DNA from: Symbiodinium microadriaticum
Taxonomy: Eukaryota; Sar; Dinophyceae; Suessiales; Symbiodiniaceae
Length of the DNA: 64,000 nucleotides
Direction: 5' to 3'
Assembly: GCA_001939145.1 (NCBI GenBank)
Contig: LSRX01000340.1
Coordinates: 391,854-455,853 of the forward strand
In this document: one piece after another, positions 1 to 12,256 of the stretch
How positions within the stretch are numbered: position 1 is the stretch's first letter
Layout of the letters: each line of letters starts with the position of its first letter
Position numbers and translations under genes: made by a program
Notes under the pieces: model-generated
Seen by the model: the letters and a program-made list of their open reading frames with translations, nothing else
What the model was told of the DNA's origin: nothing
Database searches by the model: none

Positions 1-3000
1 TAGAGGCGAGCCGCGTGCAGAGCCAAGTGGTGTTCCTTTTGGCACATATCCTATAAGGGTGCTGGTAAGGGTTCTGCAAAGTCTTTAAGCGTGTTTGTGC
101 GCGTATGTTCTGCAGGGCCAAATGAACCCTAAACGGCTTCAAGGCTCATTTCCGCTTTAAAGTTGATAGAATAAAGATGTAGAATTCTGCGGGGGTTTCG
201 GTTCACTTGAGGGTCAGGGTTCACGGATGCGTGAACAAGGGCTTTCGGGGGGTTTCCGCGGATTCGCCCGTGCAGACTCTAGAGCCCCTTAGCCATCGAC
301 ATAAACCCTACCTGTAACCGAAAAGACCTGCGTTTCTAGGGATCACGGGTAAAGCTTGAAATCCCAATCAGCTCGAAAAGCGCGGAGCCCGGACAGACGA
401 GCCTTCGATCCGAACCTCCTCCTCTGCAGAGCCCGAGTTGCGAGCGTCCAAAACCAGAAGCCGAACCCCCCCGAAACTTGAAAGCATTGATGTAGAGCTC
501 TGAATGATTTGGCACAGCATCCCTGTTCAGCACATATTGAATGTTGTATGCCCTGATCATTCATGTACACCAATCCCCGCTCCAACTCGCTCCAACCTTA
601 TTCTGAGTGTTAAGGCCCCGATCAGCAACTCTTCAGGCGAATCTCAAAACTCAACCAATGCTAAAACAAGTCCACCTTTGAGCCTCCAGAGCCCCGAAGC
701 CCGGACATGCAGAGGTGTGAATACTTAGGACAAGCACCCACTTATGGCCACTCCACATTTTTTAATTAATATTGTTTGAAATTCCTGGGGCCCCTTGAGG
801 GATGTAGTCTGACTATGAGTCACTTTTGTAAACCCTTTCCATAACACCCGAGCAAGTCTGAGTAAACCTCCGTATAGAATCATTGTTGCCTATATATTGA
901 ACCATTACGGCGCAAGTTTGCCTTGCTGAGTTGCTCACTCGCGAGCGGTTGCGGCCTTGGACTACAGCTTGGGAAGGGGTGGTTCATGACTTTCAGAATC
1001 TGTACGATTGTCTGATTGCCATTTTTCTGGGTTTGGCATGGGTTGCTTGTATCCGGCTTTATCGAGCTTGCCAATGCTTGTTGGTATTTTTCGGAGCCTT
1101 CGGAGTAGGTCATCTCGGGAATAGTATATGCAACTTTGTTTCAATAAGCCTGTTTAATGGTTCTTAGCTGAGATCCCATAGTTTTAGGTCTATCTTGGCG
1201 TCGGTCATACGGCGTTACGTGAGCTTTACCCTTCTGCAGGCATAGTTCAAAGCACAGTAGAAGTGAAGATACAAAGTGGTCATGAGTTCTCTCCAAGTAT
1301 GCCTCCAGGACTTTGTTCTTGGTTTCGGCTTTTGTGGATATAAAATGTTGGTACCAGGGATACTCTACTTAAAATCTTGAAGTTACATGAAAGGGGATGT
1401 TTCATCCGTCTCCCAGAGGTCCGCCAACTCATCGCTCGAGCCTGGTAAGCCTCGTTCAGGGTTCAGAGTGTCCCCTGTTCGGCGTGTGGGGCTTAGAGCT
1501 GGCCACTTACATATACTGAACTGGCAGCCTTATTGATGTAAGCCATGTAAGCATCCGCACTTTTGTGGACGTTTCTGTTATTATCAATGTCATCATCGTT
1601 GCTGTCGCTAATCCGCTCTCGCTCTTGCCGTAGTCACAATCATGGCTGGCGCAGCCAATGCTTTTCCTTTTGGCATTGTTCTGCGGATTTCTCCCGGCTA
1701 CGCAAATTGGGAAAGGGTTGATAGTTTGCAGCGCTTAGAAAATCAAGAGCCTCAGGAGGTGTGGCTGCAGGTTATGTAGCGGGCATCGCCGCGTAGCATG
1801 CAAATGCTAGTCAGTCAGCTCTTTTTGGATTAAAGTTTTCTCGTATCTCTATTTGCTTCCCATCGCTTCTGTCGACGATTGCCGTAATTTTGATGTACCT
1901 GGTCTGGTTCTTTCACTACATTACTCTATGCCTCCTCAAATTTCAACGAGACCCAAAAGGATGGCACGGCACAGAGAGTTTCACTGACCTTGTTGTTCCT
2001 GCTAGTCGAGAGGCACAAGCGCCCCACGCCCTCAGCCCCAACAACCTACGCCCTCGATTCGTAAAGCTCTTAACCCTCAAAACCATGTAATTAAGCCTGT
2101 AGCATCCCAACCCTATAGAACGCTAAATCCCAATGCCCTTGCATCCTAGCCCCCCTGCCCTACACCAGTCTTCCGAGGCTTTTGCAGGAAAAGACGCTTC
2201 GTTGGCCGCTGAGAGCTCTGCAACTCATGGCTTAGGGTGCAGGATTTGCGCTTTGAGCTTCAGGTTGTTGGGTTTGGCTTTCTAGCGTATTTTGCAGGGC
2301 TTTAGGCTTAGAGGTTGTCCACGGTTTCGGGATTTCTTCTGGGGCTTTTGCGCTTTAGAGTGCAGAGGATAAGGTGGGTAGCGTTTCATGCTACAGAGTG
2401 TTGGATTTGAGGTCGAGTTTGGGGTGGAGGAGTGTTGGGAGGAACGCATGATCAGCGACTTCGAGTCTGGCTGAGTACACATTGCAAAGACCAACATGAG
2501 GGTTTCCGAAAAAGGTTCAGGTGCTTAGGGTTTCTGCCGCGAGTACGGCAGCTCTGAAAATCAGGCGGGCATGTAGAAGTCCGCGCAAAAACGCGTTCGA
2601 GATCGAGTATCGCTTCTTTGCTAGCTCGTATGCGGAGGTCGTCATAGAGCCCCCCCCCCCCATCTTGCCGAAACTTGCCCGCACGGGAGCTCTGTCCGGG
2701 AAGGACACGATGTTCTCCGAATGTTTGTTGCGGAATTCGGATGAATTCGGCAGCCAGTTGGATGTTGCAGCTCCCAATCTCGAGGCCCCTAGGATTGGAA
2801 CAGGAATAGTGACCAGGGAGCCGCCAGAGAGGTGCTAATGGCCCGTCTTTGCTCTCCCCTACACCAACATGCAAGCCACACGAACGGGCCCTGACTTCAA
2901 AACCGAAAGCCCTAAACCCAGAAGCTCCGAACCCGACGCCCTAAACCCTTCGAAATCTGCTTCGTCTTCTTTGCCTCTATGCCCCTAAAGCCGTGGCCCT

Positions 3001-4334
3001 GCGATTTGTGCTGAGTTCGACGTGTCCGGAAAGGACGAAGCCAAGACTCCAGTTGCCAGCCTCGAAATACAGGGGGTCTGCAAGGGTTACTACAAAGGAT
3101 CTACAAAAGGATACTCCGAGGGATCTATAAGGGCTACTGTAGGGGCTGTCCGGGTTTGTCTTTACATCTTGTTTTGACTGGAGCTTTTATAGGTTTTGGT
3201 GTTTGGGGTTGGGCTTGGGGTGTAGAGTTTAGGTTTCGACGGCTTAGTTCTGCGTTCGAAAAAGTTTACCCAAGGTCGAAGGTTCTGACGTCTTGGATCC
3301 AAACGTTTAGCTCTGCCATTTTGGTGACAGGTTTTGTGCATGATCTTGTCAAGGGGCTCTTTCCGGGTTCGGCTGAAGGGTTGCCGGTTTGCCCACCATC
3401 CACGGCTTCAGTGGATCAGCTTCGTGACCTGGTTCAGTCGAATGGGGCCTGGTCCCATATCCGTCAGAATTCTACAAGACTGCAAGAAGACAGTAGCGAA
3501 GAAGCAACATGTTCGACTCGTTGTGGCTCCCTTAACGCTCCGTGGTGACTGGAGCTCATTAACAGATCAATGCAGCTGCACGTGGGTGGGGTGCTGGATA
3601 AAACGTCTATGCACCGGCTGCAGGGTTCGTAGGTGAAACCTCTCCGCTAGTTCAACTGTTCCATAATATCTGAGACTGCTATGTGTCCCTGGCTGCTTGT
3701 CGTTGCTAGCTGCTACTTGGAAGGCCCCAAGAAGTGCTCCTGCATTCCGTTCTTGAGTTGATAATCCTAACAGAATGAGGGTTCGGGAGGTTTGGGGTTT
3801 GAAGAACTGGAATGGTTTAAGATCTGGTACGCGATGTTGTGGTTCTGTGGTGAATTTGCACACCCAATCATTCGAGTAGGGATTCAGTCATGCCACAAGT
3901 GTACGTTCTAAGCCTCCCGTCCTCGATTATGCCTGGCCGCATTCATTGGACATTTCAAACTATTTAGACCATCAAAGCTTGAAACATTTAAGCCACGCCC
4001 TGAACCTAGCATCCAGAGTTTCCCACCAAGTGTACAAATAGTACTTTGGAGGTCTCGCGCCCGTAGACCTGTATCCGCGCCCTGATGTTGGACTTGACAT
4101 TTTTTTGCGGTGCCTGCGGCATGCGTTCAAGTGTCATGACGTTCGAAGGGCCAACCCCTCTTATCCACAACATATTGTTTTGCCTTCAAGAAACAGTACC
4201 AATGGCAACTTTAAGTTTGTACGGGTACCTTATAATTCCCTTATGGTGCCCTCCTTATCCGTAGAGATCCAGGTATAGCGTGCTGTATATCAGGAAATGA
4301 CCCTGGGAGTCGGCTAATCTAACCTAACCTAGCC
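1..4334. other. No gene supported
   Basis: AT/GC-mixed DNA with scattered degenerate CCCTAAA-type motifs. Two GC-richer stretches (2452-2874 and 3156-3640) are open in two or three frames at once, on both strands in the first, with no convincing motif or splice partner. They might hide exons but cannot be called. Confidence 0.5.
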
Positions 4335-4405
4335 TTATCTTAAATTATATCATATCATGTTATATTATATTACAGTATATTATATTATATTCTACTTTAC
4401 TAGAC
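4335..4405. repeat. AT-rich simple repeat (TATAT/CCTAA)
   Basis: CCTAACCTAG-like start followed by imperfect TATATTATAT units. Confidence 0.8.
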
Positions 4406-4799
4406 TATCCGGCAATCGGACTTTTCTTTACCAAGGCCGACGTCCTCAAACAGGACTCCCGTGGCAGTGCTTTTGGGCTTAGCGTCTCAAGGGCTTAGCG
4501 TTGCGGGCTCCATTGGCAGAACCGAGGGCTCACCGAGTGTTAGGATGTTGGATTTAGATTTAATTTTCGGGCCTTTGGGTTGAGCTTAGACATTGGGGTT
4601 CGCGGTGTATGCGTGGCTGGAACGCAGCTGCCCTGATAGGAATCATGCACATTTGTCCGTGGTTATTTGTTCGGCCAGTCGGTCATTCAGTTAGGCAGTC
4701 AATAAATATGTTTGAGCCTTTCACCAGTCATAAGTTCGCATGTATTTCAACGACAGACACTATGCTCAGACACTTGTTTGGAGGCGTCAAAACATCTTC

Positions 4800-4906
4800 A
4801 TGGTGACTCACGCTGTTATGGCCGACACGGGTCTGAGGTCCCAAATATAGTACGGCACCGTTATAAACAAGGACCCAAAAGGAGCCCTAATTCAGAGAAC
4901 TACCCA
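4800..4906 (-). mobile_element. MITE-like element, copy 3 (left end uncertain)
   Basis: The right end reads, in reverse complement, TGGGTAGTTCTCTGAATTAG, the terminal repeat shared with the elements at 29212 and 61395. It also shares the internal TAGTACGGCACC with the second. Its left terminus is diverged. Confidence 0.5.
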
Positions 4907-5385
4907 GTTAGCATGCCCTAACCTGAATCCCGAAACCTTACACCCTGCGTGCAGCTTGAAAGAAGCCTTATGTGCAAATCTCCGAACCAAACCCCAAAAC
5001 ACCTCAAGAAAATTCCTTCAACTTCAACCTCCCAACAAAGATCTCCGATACCCAACCCGTTTGCAAAGTTTGAGAAATCGAATTCCGCCTTGGCCTAGAG
5101 CTTCAGTCCTGCCTCGGAGTGCTAAGAGGCCAGGGTGTCCCTCCGGAATCTTTCTTCATTCTTTAGCCCAAGTGGGTTCGGAATTCGAGCCTACAGGTTT
5201 GATGCTTAGGGCCCACTTAGGGCTGAAGGATTCGATCTTACGGTTCAGGCTTGGGCTCTAAAAGGCTTTCAGCTTATGGGGGTGCGCAGGACCTGCAGCG
5301 ACGCAGCCAGCTCAGATCTCCCCCGAGGGTTCACAGAAACAGAGCTTCCATCCGCTTGGGTTGAAACAGGGGTGTCTTGAAATGA

Positions 5386-5436
5386 GGATTTAGGGTGTAG
5401 AGTTTAGGGTTTAAGTGTTTAGGGTTTAGGGATTAC
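5386..5436 (+). repeat. Degenerate telomere-type repeat
   Basis: Several adjacent TTTAGGG-like heptamers (TTTAGGGTGTAGAG, TTTAGGGTTTAAG). Confidence 0.7.
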
Positions 5437-5637
5437 CTCTACGTACGTTCATGTTGTTAAAAGGAGGCAGTTGTTAGCAATCAGGGTTCCTTATTCAGCT
5501 CTCACGGTTCTTCCTTCTGATCCGGATGACCTGGTTCAGAAGCACGGTATGCAGCTTTTGATGGCACAGGAACATCATTTACAGGGGCCGAATCGAGGGA
5601 TTAGCTGCCTCTAGCAGGAAAGTGTAAAATATGAACC

Positions 5638-5754
5638 GTAAGATATGAATACCAATCATAAAAATCGTAAGACACGAATGTCAATAATATGATTCGTAAG
5701 ATCTGTATATCAATAATCAGAGTGAATATGAATACCAATAATAAGAATCGTTAG
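5638..5754. repeat. 29-bp tandem repeat, four diverged copies
   Basis: Units begin GTAAGA and contain ATGAATACCAATAAT; copies start near 5638, 5667, 5696 and 5726. Confidence 0.75.
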
Positions 5755-5900
5755 AACAGTAGATGACTACGAAGGTAACGATTGGAGGGAGCCTGCAATT
5801 CACAACATCTCTTGGGGCTTCCAACAATGTAGGTAGGTCCGCTGGCTGCAAGCCGCGAGGTCGCGGCGTGCGAAGACCCGGGCTTCTTTGGTTTCCTTTG

Positions 5901-6031
5901 GGGTTTTAAGGTTGGGGTTTAGGGCTTAGGGTTTAGGGGTTTAGGGAGTTTCCCGGCTGGTTGCGAGAGTCCTGGGTGCAAAAGGGTTTAGGGTTTGGGG
6001 TTTAGGGTTTAGGGGTTTAGGGTTTGGGGTT
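5901..6031 (+). repeat. Interstitial telomere-type array (TTTAGGG, degenerate)
   Basis: Repeated TTTAGGG, TTTAGGGG and TTTGGGG units in two runs with a unique piece between. TTTAGGG is the telomere repeat reported for dinoflagellates. Confidence 0.8.
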
Positions 6032-6469
6032 CCGCTAGGTCAGAGATCAGAGAAAGTCCCAAGAAGCGGGCACGCTGCCTGGCTGAGGCTCCAGTCGGAC
6101 TCCCTACCTGCCTGCCAGGACGCGGGGTGGGGGNGGGGGGGGGGAGCTTTATGTTTTTAGGCTTTTGGGAACTGCAAGAATGGAATTCGGGCTGTGCGCA
6201 TGTTATCGGACCCGGCCTTAGCATAAGGGCTGAAACCCAAATGCCAAAGCCGAGGGTGTAGGCCTTGTCAGTTCGACGAGGACGAAAAGGAGACACTAAT
6301 GGGTGGAGTGGGATTGTCGCAAGTAGTAGTACAGCGTATCGTCACATGTGGACCATGACTCGGAGACACGCTGTTACTAACTATTCAGATCTCGACTGGC
6401 AGTCAGAACATCATCTATCGAAGCCCTCGGGGCGGGAAAACTTCGACGACCGACATGCAGAAGCCCGGA

Positions 6470-6592
6470 CATATACATATATAAACTACAGAACATTTGC
6501 ACGTACAGATACACATACACACACGTGTACGCAATCGTGTGTATATATGTTTGTATACATATAGTCAATATTGGCATGCATACATATGATGA
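6470..6592. repeat. ACAT/GTAT microsatellite
   Basis: Imperfect ACATAT, ACACAC and GTATAT units; open frames across it are spurious. Confidence 0.7.
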
Positions 6593-6778
6593 TTGTTCTA
6601 AAGGTCCCTGTCTACGGTTTATACAAGACTGGCAAAGTGAAAATCCCTAGAAACCCCCTCCCTGGTAACCCGTTCATACTCCGACACTGCACGCCGACAG
6701 CGCCAGGACCTACCCCGGCCCCACAGCCAAGGCTCCTGGGACTGGCTCTTAGGGCTTTGAAGGCGACTATAGAAGCCT

Positions 6779-6880
6779 AAATAATTGCCAATATTATTGC
6801 TGAGGGTTCCTTATCATAAGTATACCATAACGGGGCCCAAAGCCCTATTCTAATTATTCTGGGCCCTACAACATCTAGTG
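6779..6880 (+). repeat. Dispersed GGGTTCCTT repeat, copy a
   Basis: Shares with 45736-45845 the order AATANTTNCCAATA, GGGTTCCTTA, ACTTATA-like, GGGGCCC, CNNTATTCTAATTA, GGCCCTA. Possibly a short non-autonomous element; no clear terminal repeats. Confidence 0.6.
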
Positions 6881-9216
6881 CTGAGGTTGCCGTAGACCCA
6901 TCACACCCTCCAGGTCCCGTCGGGTTTAGAACGCGGACACTGGTGATGAGAGCTTTGCGATTGAAACCCTCAGCCTGTTCGATCTATTTTGGGTTTCAAG
7001 GTTTGGGGATATGGGAGCCTATAGGGCTTCACGGGGACACTTTAGTTGGGCTGTGGTTCAGGCTTAGGGGCTTGTAATTCTGTGTCTGTGGCAGGCGATC
7101 TTCGGCGTCCTCGCATCGCCGTCTTGTTTGTCGGGGCCAAGCTTAGGGTATTCGGGCCTGGGCATCGCAGCTTGACAAGCTTTGCGATTTGAGGCTTGGT
7201 TTTGGAGTGTTAGGTTTGTCTGGCTCTGGCTTGCTTCCATTTTGGAAGCGGGGTTTTCAGAGGGTCTAGAGTCTAGAGATTTCATTCTCTGGGGGTCTGT
7301 ACAGCTCAGGTTGTCCATCGTTCAAGGGCGTTTATGTCATGCAGGGTCTCTTCCACTTACAGTCCTTCAAATTCGGATGCGATATCTGCATAGGGTCTTT
7401 ATCGACTGAGGTCTGTACAGGAGCCAGTGTCTCGAGTTGTCGAGGCTTCTTTCGTATTTAGGTCCTCTACTTACCAGGTGTTTATCATACTGCGATGATG
7501 TTTTGTAGATCTCGTGAAAATTGGCCCGAAGCAACGAACAGAGTCTCAGCGAACAGGGGATTAACAACCCTTGGTAAAACAAATCTTCTCTAAAGCCCTC
7601 ACAACTTACAGAGCCTTAAGCACACAGGGGCCTCAAAATCATAGCAAACACATTCCAGGATCCTCAAAGAGAGCTACAGTCCAAAGCCACCCAAAACTGT
7701 AATCTTTCCTTTCAGCCCCCCCCCCATCTACCCCTAAACCCTAAACCCTAAACCTAACAATTTCAAAACCCGCCAACTGCCAAACTCCACGTGGCCACTA
7801 CGAGCCAGGCCATGGAGGGAACTCTGCTTGGCCCTTGCCAGCTGGGGGGGGGGGGCTTTTGAGGTTGGGTTCTCTGATTCGTCGTATGGGGTTCTGTAGG
7901 GTTCGTAGACGATTTTCAACCACCGTGACCTAAAGATCCTATAGGAGACTTCCTTCGTCGAATTGGTAAGTCAGACGCAATCTGACAGCATATGGCAGCA
8001 TATTATTCCTGAAGCGAAGGGTGCTTTGGGCCTCTGTGTGTATTCTAATTCGGCCAAACCCTGTGAAAGCTCTTCAGGCTCCAAACCCACCAACCTCTAG
8101 AAAACCCTCCCCCTGGCCCCAGCTCCAGGCCAAAGGAATCCTTCAAGAGCGGCTGAGGTCTCCAAAGATTTCTCCGGTCGGAGACGGCCGAAGCCGAGGA
8201 TTTATGCGTTTCGGGTGTGTAGTAGGGCTTTCAACAACGTTCAGGGCGTCTCAGGGTCTTTCAAGGGCTGGCGAGTGGGTTTACATGGGTGTTCTCAGAA
8301 TTTCACGAAGTGCCGAAAGAGAATTCCGAAGCTCCCTTCACCTTGAATGCGTCGACGTATACGGAGAGGGATGGAGATAAACCACGTGCTAGGCACCCCA
8401 ACTACTGCCATGTTGAGCCCAGCGAGAAGCACCTGTCAAGAACCCCGAACCCAAAGCCCTAAAACTTTCAACCCGTAACCTTTCTCCCTACAGCCCTACA
8501 CCGGAGACCTTGCGGAGAGGACCCGGGGGACCTCCCTAGAGGAGTCACGTCGTTGCCGTAGTGCAGTCTTCAACCTGCTGAAGGAGGTCTGAACAATTGT
8601 TAGCAAGAGCACCCCTTCTTGATCCTTTAAAAGTTTAACACTTTATAACTGTTATTTCATGTTCCAAAACACTATTCTAATACCTAAACTACAGGGCTTT
8701 TGTATTGCCTGTCCAGACAAACAGTGGGCTTAGGGTGCTGGGATAGAGGTCTCCCTTTCTCATGTTTGAAGCACATGCAGGGCTTTCTGAAATACGAAGC
8801 CCAACATCATGATCATAACTTTCTTTTCATAAACATGGGGAGGATGCTGGCGACTTTTTTTTCGTGAATTTGACTCTGACTCGGCATGCGGCGACGTACC
8901 CACTGATGGCCTGTAGCGAACTTCAATAAATACAGCACTGAGCTCGTCAATCCCGTTGCACGTGTCTAAGAAAACCCCTTAATTGAACTATCCCCCAAAT
9001 CTACTGCAAACCCTCGCCTAAGACCCGAAACCGCAGGCAGGACTTTCGAGAATGTCGGCCACAGACCGACAACTCGTGGCTCCGCTCCTACACATCTTTC
9101 CGAGCTGTGGGCGTTCATCGCTAGCTCCGGTGTTTCCAGAGGCAAAGCTCCCAACTCCGGGTTTGTGTTGGTTTGAACAACAGTTTCAGGGTATGGTTCT
9201 GGGCCTAGGGCCGCAG
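6881..9216. other. No gene supported
   Basis: Mixed-composition DNA with scattered TTTAGGG variants and C/G homopolymers (7718-7726, 7846-7854). Open frames such as 8021-8380 show no recognisable motif. Confidence 0.5.
7733..7760 (-). repeat. Telomere-type CCCTAAA run
   Basis: Three perfect CCCTAAA units on the plus strand. Confidence 0.8.
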
Positions 9217-9247
9217 ATCAAAGACGAAGCTTTGGCGAGCTCATTGC
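9217..9247 (+). CDS. Candidate micro-exon IKDEALASSL
   Basis: A 31-nt open piece follows an acceptor GGCCGCAG and stops at a textbook donor GTAAGAG at 9248. It reads IKDEALASSL in frame 1, a charged helix like the exons further right. It is isolated, with no neighbour I could join to it, so it may be chance. Confidence 0.3.
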
Positions 9248-9404
9248 GTAAGAGTATATCCCGTCTTCGCGAGCTCTGACGTCGAATTCAACACACCTGC
9301 TAGATCCGAGTGCAACAGGGGCATGACATGAAATGGAAGTTATTATTCCACTGTGATCATGTGTCCATGATGTTCTTGCGCAGATTTTTGGTCGTCAGAA
9401 GTGT

Positions 9405-9892
9405 AAACATGAAAACATGTATGCATAGATGCCTAAACAAATAAACATGCATCCATGAGTACAGGCGGACATGCCTTGTGTGTAGGCATGTATGCATTCC
9501 TAAATGTATTCATGTTTGTATACAAGAATGGTATCTACGCGATGGTACGGATATATGCATGCATATGTATAGGTATGTATGCCGTGTTTATGTATGTGTG
9601 TACGGATGTGTGCATATCTGCGTGTAGGTATTGGTATGTATGTTTGTGCATGTACATGTATGTATGTATGCATGTATGTATGCATGCATGTATGCATGTA
9701 TGTGGGCATGTGTGTATGTATGTATGTATGTATGTATGTATGTATGTATGTATGTATGTAGATAAGTAAGTAAGTACGTATGTGTGTATGCATGTATATG
9801 TGTATGTATGTATGTATGTATGTATGTATGTATGTATGTATTTATGTATGTATTTATGCATGCATGTACGTATGTATGTCTCTTGATTAAGC
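9405..9892. repeat. GTAT (TATG) microsatellite block
   Basis: Nearly pure GTAT runs at 9711-9762 and 9800-9845 with decayed flanks. It explains the long His/Thr/Tyr-rich open frames on both strands, which are not genes. Confidence 0.95.
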
Positions 9893-9929
9893 TGTGAACC
9901 CTTCTGACAGCATGGAAATGCGACTGATG

Positions 9930-10200
9930 CTCGTATGTGTGTGCGTGTGTGTGTGTGTGTCTGCCTGTTCGCGTGTGCATGCGTAGGTGTGCATGCCTGT
10001 GTGTAATGTATGCTATTTACATAATGTTCCGTTCCGTTCTCTTCTGCTTTGTCGTGTTGTGTCGTGTCGTGTTGCGTCGTGTCATTCACGTTTGCACATG
10101 CGTATGTACGTGTGCACATAGCTGTAAGTGTATGTAAACGTACGTATAAGTACATGTATATGTGCTTTTGCATGTATAGGCAAAGTGGGATGTACATATT
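9930..10200. repeat. GT-rich and TGTCG simple repeats
   Basis: (GT)n at 9934-9960 and TCGTGTTGTG units at 10050-10082. Confidence 0.8.
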
Positions 10201-10564
10201 CATACATGCAATGTATTGCGGTAGGTATACATGGCTGGATTTCTTGTCGGGTTTGCCAATATAGTACCCTGTCTCGTTAAATGTGAACATGAATTACTTC
10301 GATATATTATGAACAAGCATTCCTCACATTCTATTTCCGGCGAATGCCACCACTCCTACCTAGTCCCTCCTCTGCTTTTGTGGTGATGGGCTTCTTGGGA
10401 CTTTGACCTCGGTAGTCATTTGACGATGCACCCTAATTCACAGCAGATCGGGCAGCTCCCAGCTGACAGCGCCTTCCGAATCCCACATCCTCGACTTCAA
10501 CCCTTCTCTTGATCCCCGAACCCTCAACTCATAGCCTCATCTCTGCCAACCCCCACCCCCCCCC

Positions 10565-10734
10565 NNNNNNNNNNNNNNNNNNNNNNNNNNNNNNNNNNNN
10601 NNNNNNNNNNNNNNNNNNNNNNNNNNNNNNNNNNNNNNNNNNNNNNNNNNNNNNNNNNNNNNNNNNNNNNNNNNNNNNNNNNNNNNNNNNNNNNNNNNNN
10701 NNNNNNNNNNNNNNNNNNNNNNNNNNNNNNNNNN
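10565..10734. other. Assembly gap (N)
   Basis: 170 N flanked by a poly-C run on the left and ACCCCC on the right; probably a sequencing failure at a homopolymer. Confidence 0.99.
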
Positions 10735-12067
10735 ACCCCCGGCGCATGAAGCTGGCCTCCCTGATTGGCAGATGGGTAGTGTTCAGAATCAGCTGAGGTC
10801 CTTGTTGAAGCGGGAAGTGGTGGCCCTAAGCCACATATAGATGATGCCGGCCACCTCCCAATTAATGCACCCTACCCACCTGCATGTGTTGGAAGGTCCG
10901 GCTTGACGTCTCAGCCAGTCTGAGCACTATGGCCCTGTGTCCGTGTTGAAAACTAATGATAGCTTATGCTGTAAAGCCAAGACGATTGCAGGATATCGCA
11001 GTGGTCGGGTGTCGTGGTGTAAATCCCGTGAACCTAAGGGACCAGGCCCACTCACCCAAAGGGTGTCTGGCTGAGATGTCGGAGTTTGTCAAGATGGACG
11101 AACCTTTTCTGCATTATCGAGCTGTTTAGGGTGCTAGAAATCTCGACATGTTGTACAATCTTGGGTATTATAGTGGAGCATGAATGCTGAGTTTACTGGT
11201 GCAGGAGCCTCTCTTCTTAGTGCTTGCCCGATGGATTGCAGTACAGCATGCCTGCTTGTCGCCATTTTGCGGATCCACGCTGGCACACAATAGCCAATAA
11301 TTTTCATCGTTGAACCTTGAGAAACTCGCCATGTAATGCCGGTGCCTTTGTTAAGTTTCACCCAGCGGCTAAGCCGAAGCAGCGGGCATGTCTTGCCATT
11401 AATTATGCGTTTTTGCAAAAAAAATCGGCTTCCGGTCGTCCTAGGGGGCAGCGCGATCACGGTCAAACCACAGATGATTGTGCTTAGTTAAGCATACTGA
11501 AACCAAAAATGACAGGTAAACCCCACCAACTGTGTAGGGACCTCACCACAAGGACCCCAGACAAGATGCAAAACAAGCCTCCATACAGAAGCTTGCAGAA
11601 ATCCCGGGCGCGACCTTTTGGGCTCCTAGAAACCCAGCCGGAGGGCAGCCGCCCACGCGTCATCCTCGGGGAGCCTGGGGGGGTGGGGCAAAGCGGCCGT
11701 TGAGGCAAGAGAAATTGCTTACATTCCCTGGGTTGCAAGGGTTCGTTGAGAGTTTTTTTTTTTTTTTTTGGGGGGGGGGGGGGTTAAAAAAATTGGGCAT
11801 TCCGCATGTAAAGCATCCCACCATCTATGGCCTATTTTGGGGTGTTTAGCTCCCGTGTACAAATGTTGTTCACTGGGTTTCAAGGGCCAACCCATTTAGA
11901 TATGAATAGTATTATGCCACATGTTATTCTTATTCGTATGCTTACTACTATGAATACTTACTATGATTATTCTTGTAATTATTGTAAGATTCATATTGTT
12001 TCGGGTCAGTATCATTAATACCGGATCTGAAGCCTGTCCTGGGTCGTCGTTTGTTCCGTCTGGTTAA
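10735..12067. other. No gene supported
   Basis: Unique-looking DNA with T-then-G homopolymers at 11753-11783. Open frames at 11134-11466 and 11484-11738 (minus) have no recognisable motif. Confidence 0.5.
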
Positions 12068-12256
12068 TACAGAAGCCAAAGTAATCGCCAACATTTTTCC
12101 GTAGGTTCCTTCTTATTAAGTAGCATCATGAATTATAGGTGCATATACATAAGGACATAAGGAACTACCATCTAATTCTTAGGGCTCCTGATGAGAATTC
12201 GACACTAAAGGAGCCCAAAACCGTATTCTAGCCATCGGGGCCCTGTAATAGCTTCT
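12068..12256 (+). repeat. Dispersed GGGTTCCTT repeat, copy b (interrupted)
   Basis: Matches the family at AATCGCCAACATTTTT, AGGTTCCTT, GAGCCCAAAACCGTATTCTA and GGGGCCCTGTA, with extra DNA in the middle. Confidence 0.55.

Noticed and set aside
2452-2874. 140-codon minus-strand frame with overlapping open frames on both strands
   Set aside because: No motif, no splice context, and three frames open at once; cannot be assigned.
9535-10290. 251-codon minus-strand open frame, the longest in the window
   Set aside because: It is a translation of the GTAT microsatellite (His/Thr/Tyr repeats).
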